Positions 1 to 9,319 of a DNA stretch of 64,000 nt are shown here, one piece after another. The first letter of the stretch is position 1; every line of letters begins with the position of its first letter. Origin of the DNA: Alteromonas lipotrueiana (GTDB lineage Bacteria; Pseudomonadota; Gammaproteobacteria; Enterobacterales; Alteromonadaceae); the NCBI RefSeq assembly GCF_019249245.1, contig NZ_JAESDK010000006.1, forward strand, positions 62,001 to 126,000, given 5' to 3'. A program made the translations under genes and the position numbers. The notes below the pieces were generated by a model. It saw nothing but the letters and a program-made list of their open reading frames with translations. It was not told the origin of the DNA and ran no database searches.

Positions 1-510
1 TTGGGGGGTAAATAAAGGCGGTGGCATATTGTCGGTGGCTTTGCGGGCAATAGTCACATGGGGCTGGTAGGGCCTTTGTTCGGTTTGAATGCCAGCAGCC
101 CGGGCCGCTTTTTTTACCTGGCGTACCAGTTCGATTAAATTGTCAGGTACATTGGAGGGGGCGCAATGTAAAATTTTAGGGCCGGCCCACCAGCCAGTGC
201 TATCCAGACTTAGACTCACAGGCGTTTGCTGAATGTCGTCTAAGGCATTAATCAGCGTTTCGTGCTGTCGGGCTTCTACATTACCTAAAAACGCCAGTGT
301 CAGATGAAAATTAGCCGCCGGAACGGCCACTGCAGACTTTTTACCCCCTGTTTTTGCGACTTTCTTGTATGAGCCTGGTTCACGTTGGCCTCGCTCGTCC
401 CGGCCCGAAGCTAACGGTGTTAAATCGGGAAGAGCCTTCCTACGCCAGTCATCTAAAGCCAGTTTATTGCGTACTGACAAATCCAGCCCGACAAAACAAC
501 GCATATTCAT
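1..510 (-). CDS. thpR: RNA 2',3'-cyclic phosphodiesterase (2'-5' RNA ligase family), 3' end cut by window
   Basis: The reverse strand encodes a 2H-phosphoesterase; 170 codons lie in the window and the frame is still open at base 1. Both hallmark H-x-T motifs are visible: HLTLAFLG in the first half and HVTIARK near the edge. Family members hydrolyse 2',3'-cyclic phosphate ends of RNA and can join 2'-5' linkages; the cellular role is unclear. The start at 510 (M-N-M-R-C-F-V-G-L-D) has AGGAG five bases upstream; the ATG at 504 is the alternative. It is divergent from hrpB, a common arrangement in gammaproteobacteria. Confidence 0.9.
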   Translation of the reverse strand, partial: MNMRCFVGLDLSVRNKLALDDWRRKALPDLTPLASGRDERGQREPGSYKKVAKTGGKKSAVAVPAANFHLTLAFLGNVEARQHETLINALDDIQQTPVSLSLDSTGWWAGPKILHCAPSNVPDNLIELVRQVKKAARAAGIQTEQRPYQPHVTIARKATDNMPPPLFTPQ

Positions 511-610
511 AGAGTCTCCTTTTGGCCCGTCTGAGCAAATGTGCGGTGGGCATTTTGCTAATGACTACGTAAAATAGGGTTTCTTTGATTGTCTATTGCC
601 TGAGATGTGT

Positions 611-3187
611 ATGTCTTGCTCTACTTTTGTTTTTCCTGCCCAGGCTATAGCTGGCCCATTATGTGACGCGCTTTACCAGCGAAATGCTATTGTATCGGCC
701 CCACCGGGAGCTGGAAAGTCTACTGTACTGCCCTTAGCGTTACTTGCACACTTTACTAACAAAAAAATTGTATTGATGCAGCCCCGCCGGGTAGTCGTGC
801 GCAGTTTAGCGAGCTATTTAGCCGCGCAACTGGGTGAAGAGGTAGGTCAACAGGTAGGGTATCGGATACGAGGCGAAAACAAGGTTAGCGCAGCAACACG
901 TCTTGAAATTATCACCGAAGGTATTTTAACTCGCCGTATTCAGCACGACCCCGAACTTACCGGGGTCGACATTATAGTATTTGATGAATTTCATGAGCGC
1001 AGTATTCACAGTGATTTCGGACTGGCGCTAAGCCTGGAGATACAGCAAAGTTTGCGCGAAGACTTACGCCTGGTGGTCATGTCGGCCACATTGGACACCC
1101 ACGCTGTGTCAGCCTTAATGCCTGAGGCTCAGGTGCTGTCTTCTAAAGGTAAAATGTACCCGGTAGCAGAAGTCTATTGCGGTCAGGTGCCAGGGCATCA
1201 GTTACATCGAAAGGTTAGCGAGGTTACCCTGCAGGCGTGCGAAAATTGCCGGCAAGATGTATTGGTTTTTTTAGCCGGAGCGGGCGCAATACACAAAGTG
1301 GCCCAATTGCTTGGGGCGCAGATAAATACCCACCAGGTGGTGCACCTGCTCTATGGCGCGCTGACCAAACATGAACAGGATGCCGCCTTAGCACCTGACC
1401 CACAGGGGCGGCAAAAGATTATTCTGGCCACCAATATAGCCGAAACCTCTTTGACCATTGCTAATATTGGCGCAGTCGTCGACAGCGGACTTGAAAATGT
1501 TGCGCAGTTTCATCCTGGCTCCGGGCTAACTCAGCTTGTAACCCAGATGATCTCGCAAGCTTCGGCAACCCAGCGTAAAGGACGCGCGGGTCGGTTGGGG
1601 CCCGGTACCGTCTACCGGTTGTGGCCCAAAGAACAGCATGAACGTCTGGCACGCCAAAGTTCAGCGCAAATTTTACGAGAAGACATTACGGGACTTATGC
1701 TTGATACCCTTTGTTGGGGAACGCAAATTGAAGATTTAGTTCTGCTTGATCAACCCAGTCAGGCCCAGTGTAATGCTGGCATAGAGGTGCTGAACCAGAT
1801 TGGGGCAGTGGATGTCCATAGCCAGGGTGATGCTCACAGTCAATTAGATAAGGCGCATTGTCAGGTGACGGGTTATGGCCGTAGTCTGGCCGCATTGCCG
1901 TGTCATCCCCGCCTGGCGCATATGCTGGTTCAGGCAAAGCGTAGTACTCATGCACTGGCCGATGAGCTGGTGCAAGCAGCAGTGTGGGTGGCCGCGCTGG
2001 CGGAAGATACGATGAAAGTAAAAGCCGATACCAGTGTGCGCGATACGTTACTTACGCTTGATAAACCCCAGCTTCGACGCCTGCAGCGACAGGCGGCTCG
2101 ATATTTACAACAGCTTGATTCAAACACTACGCTGGTGTCGGTTGACAGGCTTTCAAGCGCGGTAATTGCGGTGGCTGTAGGCATGGCGTACACCGATTTG
2201 ATTGCCTTTCAGGCTCAACATAAACAATGGAAGCTGGCCAGTGGCAAAGGCGCTATTATTTCGGCGCAATTGGGTAACAGTGGGTGGATGGCGGTGTTAA
2301 ATGGGCATCAGCGAGAAGGTCGTATGGTAGTCAGTCTGGCTGAGCCAATCGCCGAAACAGATATTGTTGCCTGGTTCGGCGATCATTTTCACACAACCGA
2401 ACAGGTGAGTTTTAACAGTGCTGAGCTACGGATGGAAGCACGCAAAGTACGTTACTTTAAAGCAATAGAGCTCAACAGCTCACCGTTGCCGGCGCCAGCG
2501 TTAAAACCTCTGGCCCACGCCTGGCGAGAGCATTTGCAAACTCTGTCTGTAGGTGACTGGCCAATAGATGATAGCGCCCGACAATGGTTACAGCGGTTAT
2601 CGTTGGCCGGACAACTCACTCTGCCACAACCCCAGGCTTTTAGTGAGCCAGCATCGTGGCCCCAAAATGAGTGCCCGCTAAATTTGATAGACACGGCAAG
2701 GCTTGACGGTGCGCTGGGACGTTGTCGTACCTGGCGACAGGTGAGTGACTTACCCTGGAGTAAATTATTCCACGAGTCTTTGCCCTGGCCTATGCAAAAT
2801 GCCCTGGATACGCTTTTGCCCAGGCGTTATAAAGCTCCTTCAGGACAGACACACAAACTTGATTATCAGAGCGATGGACAGGTGGTACTGGCTGTGAAAA
2901 TGCAGGAGATGTATGGACAAGCCGAAAAGGTCACTGTTGCCCAAGGCCGAAAACCTGTGGTGATTTCGTTGTTATCTCCGGCCGGCCGCCCACTGCAAAT
3001 GACCACTGACATAGGACAATTCTGGCAAGGCAGTTATCAGGAGATTAAAAAAGAAATGAAAGGCAGGTATCCCAAGCTTATGCGAAGAATGGAGGTTGAC
3101 ATGGAAAAGGGAAGTGAAAATAGTGTTGACAAAAAGAAGTTATTAAAAAGAAGGGGAGGTAGAAATAAAGTTGACAAAAGAAGGTGA
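611..3187 (+). CDS. hrpB: ATP-dependent helicase HrpB, C-terminus replaced by mobile element sequence
   Basis: DEAH-type superfamily 2 helicase of the HrpB family. From the start used here, Walker A PPGAGKST is at about residues 31-38, followed by a DEFHER box, SAT (motif III) and QRKGRAGR (motif VI), then the HrpB-type C-terminal region. HrpB proteins normally end in a YPKH-x-WPDDP sequence. Here the protein reads GRYPK and then enters the mobile element, gaining about 37 foreign, very basic residues that end KVDKRR. The true last 22 codons are at 11745-11813. The ATG at 611 has GAG six bases upstream; TTG 596 and ATG 605 are alternatives. The enzyme may still work because the helicase core is complete, but the product is chimeric. 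Confidence 0.9.
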   Translation: MSCSTFVFPAQAIAGPLCDALYQRNAIVSAPPGAGKSTVLPLALLAHFTNKKIVLMQPRRVVVRSLASYLAAQLGEEVGQQVGYRIRGENKVSAATRLEIITEGILTRRIQHDPELTGVDIIVFDEFHERSIHSDFGLALSLEIQQSLREDLRLVVMSATLDTHAVSALMPEAQVLSSKGKMYPVAEVYCGQVPGHQLHRKVSEVTLQACENCRQDVLVFLAGAGAIHKVAQLLGAQINTHQVVHLLYGALTKHEQDAALAPDPQGRQKIILATNIAETSLTIANIGAVVDSGLENVAQFHPGSGLTQLVTQMISQASATQRKGRAGRLGPGTVYRLWPKEQHERLARQSSAQILREDITGLMLDTLCWGTQIEDLVLLDQPSQAQCNAGIEVLNQIGAVDVHSQGDAHSQLDKAHCQVTGYGRSLAALPCHPRLAHMLVQAKRSTHALADELVQAAVWVAALAEDTMKVKADTSVRDTLLTLDKPQLRRLQRQAARYLQQLDSNTTLVSVDRLSSAVIAVAVGMAYTDLIAFQAQHKQWKLASGKGAIISAQLGNSGWMAVLNGHQREGRMVVSLAEPIAETDIVAWFGDHFHTTEQVSFNSAELRMEARKVRYFKAIELNSSPLPAPALKPLAHAWREHLQTLSVGDWPIDDSARQWLQRLSLAGQLTLPQPQAFSEPASWPQNECPLNLIDTARLDGALGRCRTWRQVSDLPWSKLFHESLPWPMQNALDTLLPRRYKAPSGQTHKLDYQSDGQVVLAVKMQEMYGQAEKVTVAQGRKPVVISLLSPAGRPLQMTTDIGQFWQGSYQEIKKEMKGRYPKLMRRMEVDMEKGSENSVDKKKLLKRRGGRNKVDKRR

Positions 3188-3235
3188 ACAAAATGTTTGT
3201 TGACTATAGAAAAGGAACTATAATGCTCGTTGACA
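3095..3235 (+). repeat. Left-end array of GTTGACA heptamers
   Basis: GTTGACA occurs at 3095, 3125, 3170 and 3229, with GTTGACT at 3199 and a weaker GTGAACA at 3184. Spacings are 30, 45, 29 and 30 bases. The same heptamer is repeated in the opposite orientation at the right end. This is the pattern expected for end-recognition sites of a recombinase or accessory protein. TTGAC also resembles a -35 box, so one copy may double as a promoter for the recombinase operon: TATAAT lies at 3219-3224, but 13 bases from TTGACT is too short for a standard promoter. Confidence 0.8.
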
Positions 3236-3265
3236 GTACTTCACATTTGTCAGGAGCAGTAAATA

Positions 3266-4792
3266 ATGGAGTTATCCAAAGCACAACGAATCACCTTTAT
3301 CCGCAGAACCAAGGACGTAAGTGCTGATATCTATTTTGATAAAGCGCCCTCGAACGCATTGCCGCAAGTTGTTAGGCATGCGACGGAAGAAGAGGGTGTG
3401 GAAGAAGAGTACCGCTATTTTTACACGCCGATTGATTCAAGGATTGCTCCAGACGATTCCGTCTATAACTTTCCATTTTTGCTTCATAAAGACGGGCGAC
3501 CGTGGAAAGAAGGCAATATGTACCTTTGGCATCTAGCGTCTGATTTTAAAAAGCTCGGTTCAGAAACAGACGCAATTCAAACCACCGCTACCTACCTGCT
3601 CGATTATCTCATTTTCTGTGAAGAACAAGGAATCGACTATTTAGACTTCTCACAGCGTAGAGCTGTAAACAGACCATCTTATAGGTACTTTAATAACATG
3701 GTTGACAGTGGCCGTGTAGCTGCTGGCTCAATCAATTTGAGAACGGGCAAAGTCTATTACTTTTTCGAGTGGCTATTCAAACAGCCGGGTTATGAAAATG
3801 ATATTGATAGAGTTGATATGGCTCAGGATTACACTCATTTCTTTGACACCGCAACTGGCTCAGCTTCAGTTGAGAGAAAGAAGCGAAATCAAACTGTCTC
3901 TGTATATAAAGAATCAGCGCCTGTCTCTTCTGGCAAAGTACGAGACGAGGGTGAAGATCTAAGGCCGTTAGCAAAAGGTGAGCGTGAAGAAATCGTTGGC
4001 ATATTAAAACGAGATGAATTCAGCGTAGAGGAGCGTTTAATAGCCCAGCTAGCATTATATACAGGTGTCAGAAAACAAACAGTCCTAACACTACGAATGA
4101 AGCATCTTGAGCTATTTAAAACAGAGGCGCTGATTGAGAAAGATAGAACATATCGTATTACCGCAGGCCCCGGCACAGGAATAGATACAAAATTCGATAG
4201 GAAATATACGTTCTACATACCAAAAGGTCTGGCGGAAGAGCTAGAGGTATATGCAAATAGCAGTGTTGCTAAAAAGCGCAGAGCAAAATTTCAGGAAAAT
4301 TATGCGGAAGAACATCCTGATTTAGAGCCTATTGCAGACGAAGATATGTATATCTTCATTTCTGAACAGGGTAATTGCCACTACATGGCAAAGAATGACC
4401 CACGTTACAAAGTAATGCGAAAGGACTCACGTCCCAAGGGTAAACGCACAGATGTGCTATGCAAGAAGATTGAGCGTTTTGCTTCAGAGGACTTCCCGAA
4501 AGACTTTGTATTCCACTGGTTAAGAGCAACCTATGCACTGCGCTATTACGAGACGTTAATAAAGATTGAGGAATACAAGGTTGAAAAAGGGATTCAAGAG
4601 CGTCCCAGACGTTTTGACATGATACTGCGAGATGTGATGGTTAGGCTCTGTCACAGAGATATTAAAGTCACACAGTCATACCTTAATTTGTTCGAGAACT
4701 TTGATGAGCGTCAGGAAGCTCAAAATGCCTTTGAAGACTTTGTTTTTAGGGACTTTGATGAAGAGTTCAATAGCACTGGAGAGGAGAAGTAA
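3266..4792 (+). CDS. Tyrosine recombinase, first gene of the module (IntA-like)
   Basis: A 508-residue tyrosine recombinase with all main catalytic positions visible: Arg269 in TGVRKQTV, His417-x-x-Arg420 in HWLRAT, His463 in CHRDIKVTQ and the nucleophile Tyr472 in QSYLN. The first about 240 residues would be the core-binding region. It presumably cuts and rejoins DNA at the element ends. AGGAG lies 9 bases before the ATG. It is the first gene of a tightly packed operon: the next gene starts two bases after its stop. It is longer than phage integrases (about 350-400 residues), as in multi-recombinase elements. Confidence 0.9.
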   Translation: MELSKAQRITFIRRTKDVSADIYFDKAPSNALPQVVRHATEEEGVEEEYRYFYTPIDSRIAPDDSVYNFPFLLHKDGRPWKEGNMYLWHLASDFKKLGSETDAIQTTATYLLDYLIFCEEQGIDYLDFSQRRAVNRPSYRYFNNMVDSGRVAAGSINLRTGKVYYFFEWLFKQPGYENDIDRVDMAQDYTHFFDTATGSASVERKKRNQTVSVYKESAPVSSGKVRDEGEDLRPLAKGEREEIVGILKRDEFSVEERLIAQLALYTGVRKQTVLTLRMKHLELFKTEALIEKDRTYRITAGPGTGIDTKFDRKYTFYIPKGLAEELEVYANSSVAKKRRAKFQENYAEEHPDLEPIADEDMYIFISEQGNCHYMAKNDPRYKVMRKDSRPKGKRTDVLCKKIERFASEDFPKDFVFHWLRATYALRYYETLIKIEEYKVEKGIQERPRRFDMILRDVMVRLCHRDIKVTQSYLNLFENFDERQEAQNAFEDFVFRDFDEEFNSTGEEK

Positions 4793-4794
4793 CA

Positions 4795-6699
4795 GTGTCA
4801 TTAAATGAAGCAAATATGGTCATAAGAGAGACCGTTGTATTAACTCCTGCTCAGCTAAGAGGAGATATTGATCATCCTGAGAACGTCAGGCTGAAACTGG
4901 ATGAAGCTGTTCGCGCATCTCCAATTGATATCGGAAGTCTAGCTTTTTCGAAAAGAAGATTTACTTACAATATGTGGAAGGAGGCAGCAGTTCCTACTCC
5001 TGTTGTTCTTAGTTCTTTTAGAAGAGAGAGACTCGATATGCTGGTAGCTCTTTTTGATTACCTTTCAAGTACAAAATATCAAGATACCACTAGAGAGACT
5101 TATTTTGACAACTTCAAAAGTGTTATTGATGCCTGTGACCAGCTTGGCTTTGCTGATTTTATGGAAAGTCCTCAGAAATGCCGCCATGCCTATAAAAATT
5201 TAAGTAATGAGTGGAGGCATCAACTTAAAATGGAAGATATGTCAAATGGCAAAGCATCTCTTTGGCAAGGTACTTTTAGAACACTCATTAGGCTCTGTTT
5301 CGGAAAAGATGAAGCAGCTTTCATAGTTGAACGTATCAATCCGATACCACGTCAGCGCAATCGCACAAAGCCGCCTAAAGAGCAGCATTTCATGACCTTC
5401 ATACAAACAGCAATAGCTTTGGCAAGACAACTAAAATCATTTGTTATTGAAGAGAAAGACTTCCCGATAAAGCTGAAAATGCCTGATTATGAAGCGTTTG
5501 TATTTCAGTCTCAAGGAGGTAACGTCAAAACACCTTTCACGACATTCCATCGTGGCATTTACAACTTTGAACAAGGGAGGCTGGCCACGTTCGACGAGTG
5601 GAAAGATACTGTAAATCATGGTTTGAAATCGGATTACAGCGACAGGGTATCTAACTTCGAAGAAGTAAACAAAGACAAACGGCATGAAAGGCGTATAGAT
5701 TTTGCAACCTTGAGCATGCAAGCCTATATGAAAATTTTTATCTTACTAACAGGTGCTCAACCATCCGAAGTAAAGCAACTAGAATATTCAGAAAATTTTG
5801 AGTATGAAAAAGACAAGTTCAGCAATGATTTCAGGGCGATTAAACTTCGGGCTAAAGGCAGAGAGGTTTCATATAACTTGGGTAATATCTATGGATACAA
5901 ATTATTTAAAGAGTATCTTGAAGTCAGAAAATGGATCTTAAACGGAACAGAGTGTAAGTACTTGTTTTTTACTACCGGGTCTGGCAACACGATAGAGCCA
6001 AGGCAGCTCAGAAGTGGGCGAGGCTTCAATAGATATTTTGATAGGGTTCGAGGTATCTACTTGTCTAATGATTTGAAGGATATAACTTCTTGCCCTGCAA
6101 GAAAGTATAAAAACTTAATACTCAACCAGTTAGAAGTAAACTTGAAAACAAGGGCTTCTTTGTTAAATCACACTGAAGAAACAAACACGTCGGATTACAC
6201 TGAAACCACGCCAGAAAGACAGGCAAAGGAGTTTCAAGCTCATTGGGAAGCAGTTAAAAAAGCAAGAAAGCATGTAGATTTAACAGGCAAGCACAGTAAA
6301 AAAATTACAACGGGCCACTGTGTTGAAGAAGGTGTGCCTGAGTCAGAGATAGATAACCCTCCAATCGAACCAGACTGCAAAACCCAGTATGGCTGCTTAT
6401 TCTGCGCCAAATACAGTTGTCACGCTGACGAAGAAGATGCACATAAGCTCTACAGTGTACTTCGAGTTATAGACATAGTTAGAAATGAATCACCGGATTT
6501 TAACCATGCCGAAGAAAAGTTCCAGACCCTCTCAATCCGCATCAATGAGATATTAAAATCCGTGGGCGAAAAATCTGCTGACCATCAAGCCATGATAGAG
6601 TGGGTGGAGAAAAAAGTGATGGTTACCGGAATATTAACCCCTTTTTGGGAGCGAAGATTAGACCAGTATGAACGAATGGGGGTGATCGCTAGTGCCTAA
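4795..6699 (+). CDS. Degenerate tyrosine-recombinase-like protein, second gene of the module
   Basis: A 634-residue protein starting at GTG with GAGGAG upstream. Recombinase boxes are recognisable but altered: TGAQPSEV has Gln322 where the first catalytic Arg should be; the second box reads SCPARKYKN (Cys433 in place of the first His, Arg436 kept); NHTEETNTSDY keeps His459 and Tyr468. A Cys/His-rich segment follows (DCKTQYGCLFCAKYSCHADE) and may bind zinc. It probably acts as a structural or targeting partner rather than an independent recombinase; this is inference. Large TnpB-type proteins of Tn554 and CDS2 of SE elements are the likely relatives. Its stop overlaps the next start by 8 bases. 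Confidence 0.75.
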   Translation: MSLNEANMVIRETVVLTPAQLRGDIDHPENVRLKLDEAVRASPIDIGSLAFSKRRFTYNMWKEAAVPTPVVLSSFRRERLDMLVALFDYLSSTKYQDTTRETYFDNFKSVIDACDQLGFADFMESPQKCRHAYKNLSNEWRHQLKMEDMSNGKASLWQGTFRTLIRLCFGKDEAAFIVERINPIPRQRNRTKPPKEQHFMTFIQTAIALARQLKSFVIEEKDFPIKLKMPDYEAFVFQSQGGNVKTPFTTFHRGIYNFEQGRLATFDEWKDTVNHGLKSDYSDRVSNFEEVNKDKRHERRIDFATLSMQAYMKIFILLTGAQPSEVKQLEYSENFEYEKDKFSNDFRAIKLRAKGREVSYNLGNIYGYKLFKEYLEVRKWILNGTECKYLFFTTGSGNTIEPRQLRSGRGFNRYFDRVRGIYLSNDLKDITSCPARKYKNLILNQLEVNLKTRASLLNHTEETNTSDYTETTPERQAKEFQAHWEAVKKARKHVDLTGKHSKKITTGHCVEEGVPESEIDNPPIEPDCKTQYGCLFCAKYSCHADEEDAHKLYSVLRVIDIVRNESPDFNHAEEKFQTLSIRINEILKSVGEKSADHQAMIEWVEKKVMVTGILTPFWERRLDQYERMGVIASA

Positions 6700-8779
6700 T
6701 CTAAATGAAAGACTAAAAACGCTGGAAAATACATGCTTTAACGCAGATGAACTAACAGATGCCCTTGCTCCTGATTCGCTATCATTTGATAAATCAGTTG
6801 AACTCGAAATACCGCATGACTTTGTGCTGTGCAGAGATACGAACAACAAGGTTACGGCAATGTTTGGCGATAACGTTTGGGACTTTAACCCTTATCGATT
6901 AAGCGCTAATCGAATAAGCGTTTTTAACTTCGAAACAATTACAGAAGGGAGTAGCTGCCCACATACAAGTGCAATTATCAATGAGATGAAGATCATTTTG
7001 TTTCATCTGATGTATTCAAGACCCGCAGGCCACACAGGAATGCTGGCCGTGAGTACGTTATACAATTATTTTATCGTCTTATCAAAAGCAGCCAAATACT
7101 GTATTAGGTTGAGTGAGATCCCTACTTTAGGCGAAGTAACCTTAAAGGAATTGTTCTCAGATGAAAGACTATTCGCTTTATTTGTCACAGAACACCAAAA
7201 ACCTGCCTTCAATAGCAAAGCAAAAGCACTAGTCAATGGGTTGTTGTTTCTTGGTGAGTCAATACTTAGATTTGATGTCACAGCAATAGCAGATGTGGAC
7301 ATTGACCGACTCGACAATGACCAAACTGTAATAATTCCACAACGTATATACTTGCTAATTGGAGATCATTTAGAAAGTGATATCAAGCACATACATAAGT
7401 ATTCTCGACGCATAGCTGCTTTCTTAGCCAAATTTAAAGATCCTTATTACGGCCTGTCTCACGAGAGACAAAAAGCATTAGCTGTGGGTGGCACAGCACA
7501 ATGGCGTCCCGATATGAGTCAAGCGTTAAAAGGGCATGGACTAAATAAACTTTTTAAGGGTGAATTTGGTGTTTCTAATCGCAATGAACTTCAAAAAGTA
7601 CTTGCTAAAATACAGTACATTTGCAAATTAACACTTCATTACTATACAGGCATGCGTAACCAAGAAGTGCAGCGTATGAAGCCTAAATCGATTTCAAAAT
7701 CTGTTTGTTCAGAAGAAGTGAAGGCTAAAGATGGTAAAGTCATTGATAAGAAAAAAGTGGTTGAGGTTATCTCATCTACAACTAAGTTTACAGGACAAAG
7801 GGTTAAGGTATCTTGGTTTGCGCCAGATGAAGTGAAGATGGCAGTAGCGGTATTGGAGAGGATTCATAAAGGATTAAGCGCTCTCCATAACTTAAATCTG
7901 AAAGATGACTGGCTATTTACAACCACCGAATTTATAAAGGTAAATAAACAAATCTCAGAAATCTATCCTGCTACATTCAGAGAGCGGCACAAACCGTCAT
8001 GGTTGAAAGACCTTGTCGTCACAGAGCTTGACTTTAAAGAGCTAAATAACAGTGATGATGAAAGAGATTTCTTATTGGAAGAGAAGTATCAAATAGGTGA
8101 AGTGTGGCCTCTTCACAGCCATCAATTTAGGCGCTCTCTAGCGTACTATGCCAGCAATGCAGGCTTTGTCTCTGAGGCATCGCTTAAAGCCCAATTAAAG
8201 CATGTTACACGAGCCATGACGCGCTATTACAGTAACAACTTTGAAAAGACTGAGTCTATCTTCGGTTACTTCAATGAGAAGACGGGCAAATATGAGTTGC
8301 CGCCAGAGCATATCATCAAAGAGTTTCGTACAGGTATCCCATACAACATGGCTGACCGAGTGCTTTCAGACATCCTTGGTAGTGATGAACCGCTCTATGG
8401 CAAAACGGGTTCATACATTGAGCGACAAAACGAAGCACTCCGTAATGGCGAAGTACTGATTACAGAGGTAAGGGAAGAGACCGTCAAGAAAGTGGAAAAA
8501 GGTGAATTTGCCTACCGAGAAACCCTCTTAGGCGGTTGTACCAAGGTCGGTGATTGTGACAGCTTTATGCTTGGTGACTTTACTAGCTGCCTAACGTGTG
8601 AAGGGGCAATTATTAAAGAATCTAACGTTGATCGAGAAATAGAGCTAACCGCAGAAGAGCTTGAGCTATATGAAGATGATTCTGGTGAGCATCAATTAAC
8701 TAAGGCGAATCTAGACGCACTAGTTAAGTTTAAAAAGCACAGGATAAACAGAGAGCCTTCAGAGGCGGCAGAGGTATAG
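6692..8779 (+). CDS. Tyrosine recombinase, third gene of the module (IntB-like)
   Basis: A 695-residue recombinase with intact catalytic positions: Arg322 in TGMRNQEV, His477-x-x-Arg480 in HSHQFRRS, His504 in KHVTRAMTRYY, with Tyr512 or Tyr513 as nucleophile. After the catalytic domain comes a Cys-rich motif (GGCTKVGDC then SCLTCEG) that may bind metal, as in the preceding protein. It starts at GTG inside the end of the preceding gene, with GGGGGTGAT upstream, so translation is probably coupled. Two catalytically complete recombinases in one operon suggests each handles a different end or strand exchange; this is inference. Confidence 0.88.
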   Translation: MPNLNERLKTLENTCFNADELTDALAPDSLSFDKSVELEIPHDFVLCRDTNNKVTAMFGDNVWDFNPYRLSANRISVFNFETITEGSSCPHTSAIINEMKIILFHLMYSRPAGHTGMLAVSTLYNYFIVLSKAAKYCIRLSEIPTLGEVTLKELFSDERLFALFVTEHQKPAFNSKAKALVNGLLFLGESILRFDVTAIADVDIDRLDNDQTVIIPQRIYLLIGDHLESDIKHIHKYSRRIAAFLAKFKDPYYGLSHERQKALAVGGTAQWRPDMSQALKGHGLNKLFKGEFGVSNRNELQKVLAKIQYICKLTLHYYTGMRNQEVQRMKPKSISKSVCSEEVKAKDGKVIDKKKVVEVISSTTKFTGQRVKVSWFAPDEVKMAVAVLERIHKGLSALHNLNLKDDWLFTTTEFIKVNKQISEIYPATFRERHKPSWLKDLVVTELDFKELNNSDDERDFLLEEKYQIGEVWPLHSHQFRRSLAYYASNAGFVSEASLKAQLKHVTRAMTRYYSNNFEKTESIFGYFNEKTGKYELPPEHIIKEFRTGIPYNMADRVLSDILGSDEPLYGKTGSYIERQNEALRNGEVLITEVREETVKKVEKGEFAYRETLLGGCTKVGDCDSFMLGDFTSCLTCEGAIIKESNVDREIELTAEELELYEDDSGEHQLTKANLDALVKFKKHRINREPSEAAEV

Positions 8780-8782
8780 GTT

Positions 8783-9220
8783 ATGGCAGATGGTAAACTT
8801 AAAGCATGTGAAGAAGCTCTGGAGCGCTTAATTGTCGGAGAAACAGTTAATGTTGACGCTAACAGTTATGACGAGATCACATTTGGCCTGATAGAGCGTG
8901 AAGCTGGCACTGTTAGCAAAGGCTACATCAAGCAAGACAGAGACAAATTCAAAGCAATTGTAGACAGGCTTAAAGATCATAAAGCGACTGTCGCTAGTCA
9001 ACCTGCTAAAAAGGGTAAAAGCGTTCTTCAAAAGCAAAACGAGAAGTTGCAGCAGCAAAAAGAAAAAGACGCCGAACTAATTAAAGAGCTTACGTACAAG
9101 CTTCACATCATGATGGCTGATAACCTCAAGCTAGTAGAGCGAGGCAGAGAGCTTGAGAAGGAAAATCTAGCTTTGAAAAGTGGAAAAATCATCCCGGTTC
9201 AAATGGGTTCAAGGCACTGA
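8783..9220 (+). CDS. Small coiled-coil accessory protein of the recombinase operon
   Basis: A 145-residue protein starting three bases after the preceding stop. The N-terminal about 70 residues look helical and could bind DNA. From about residue 75 it is rich in Lys, Glu, Gln and Leu in a heptad-like pattern (LQKQNEKLQQQKEKDAELIK and onward), typical of a coiled coil. Position and form resemble TnpC of Tn554 and the fourth gene of SE elements, which assist recombination. No catalytic motif is visible; the role is assigned by context. Confidence 0.7.
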   Translation: MADGKLKACEEALERLIVGETVNVDANSYDEITFGLIEREAGTVSKGYIKQDRDKFKAIVDRLKDHKATVASQPAKKGKSVLQKQNEKLQQQKEKDAELIKELTYKLHIMMADNLKLVERGRELEKENLALKSGKIIPVQMGSRH

Positions 9221-9319
9221 TAACAGTCAATCGCTGGTGATTGTAAAACTTGCTTTTACATTCAGCAGGGATTCAACAAGCGAAGCGCGTTAGCACATTT
9301 TAAAAGTCAGGAGTTCTTT

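Noticed and set aside
3199-3235. GTTGAC boxes as ordinary -35 promoter elements
   Set aside because: Their number, spacing and inverted counterpart at the far end fit end-recognition sites better; only TATAAT at 3219 hints at a promoter, and its spacing is poor.
3077-9220. Classification as a gamma-mobile-trio (GMT) island or RIT element
   Set aside because: The trio sizes, a fourth coiled-coil gene and heptamer ends fit SE or Tn554-like layouts better; RIT recombinases are much shorter. This is a judgement from memory and was not searched.
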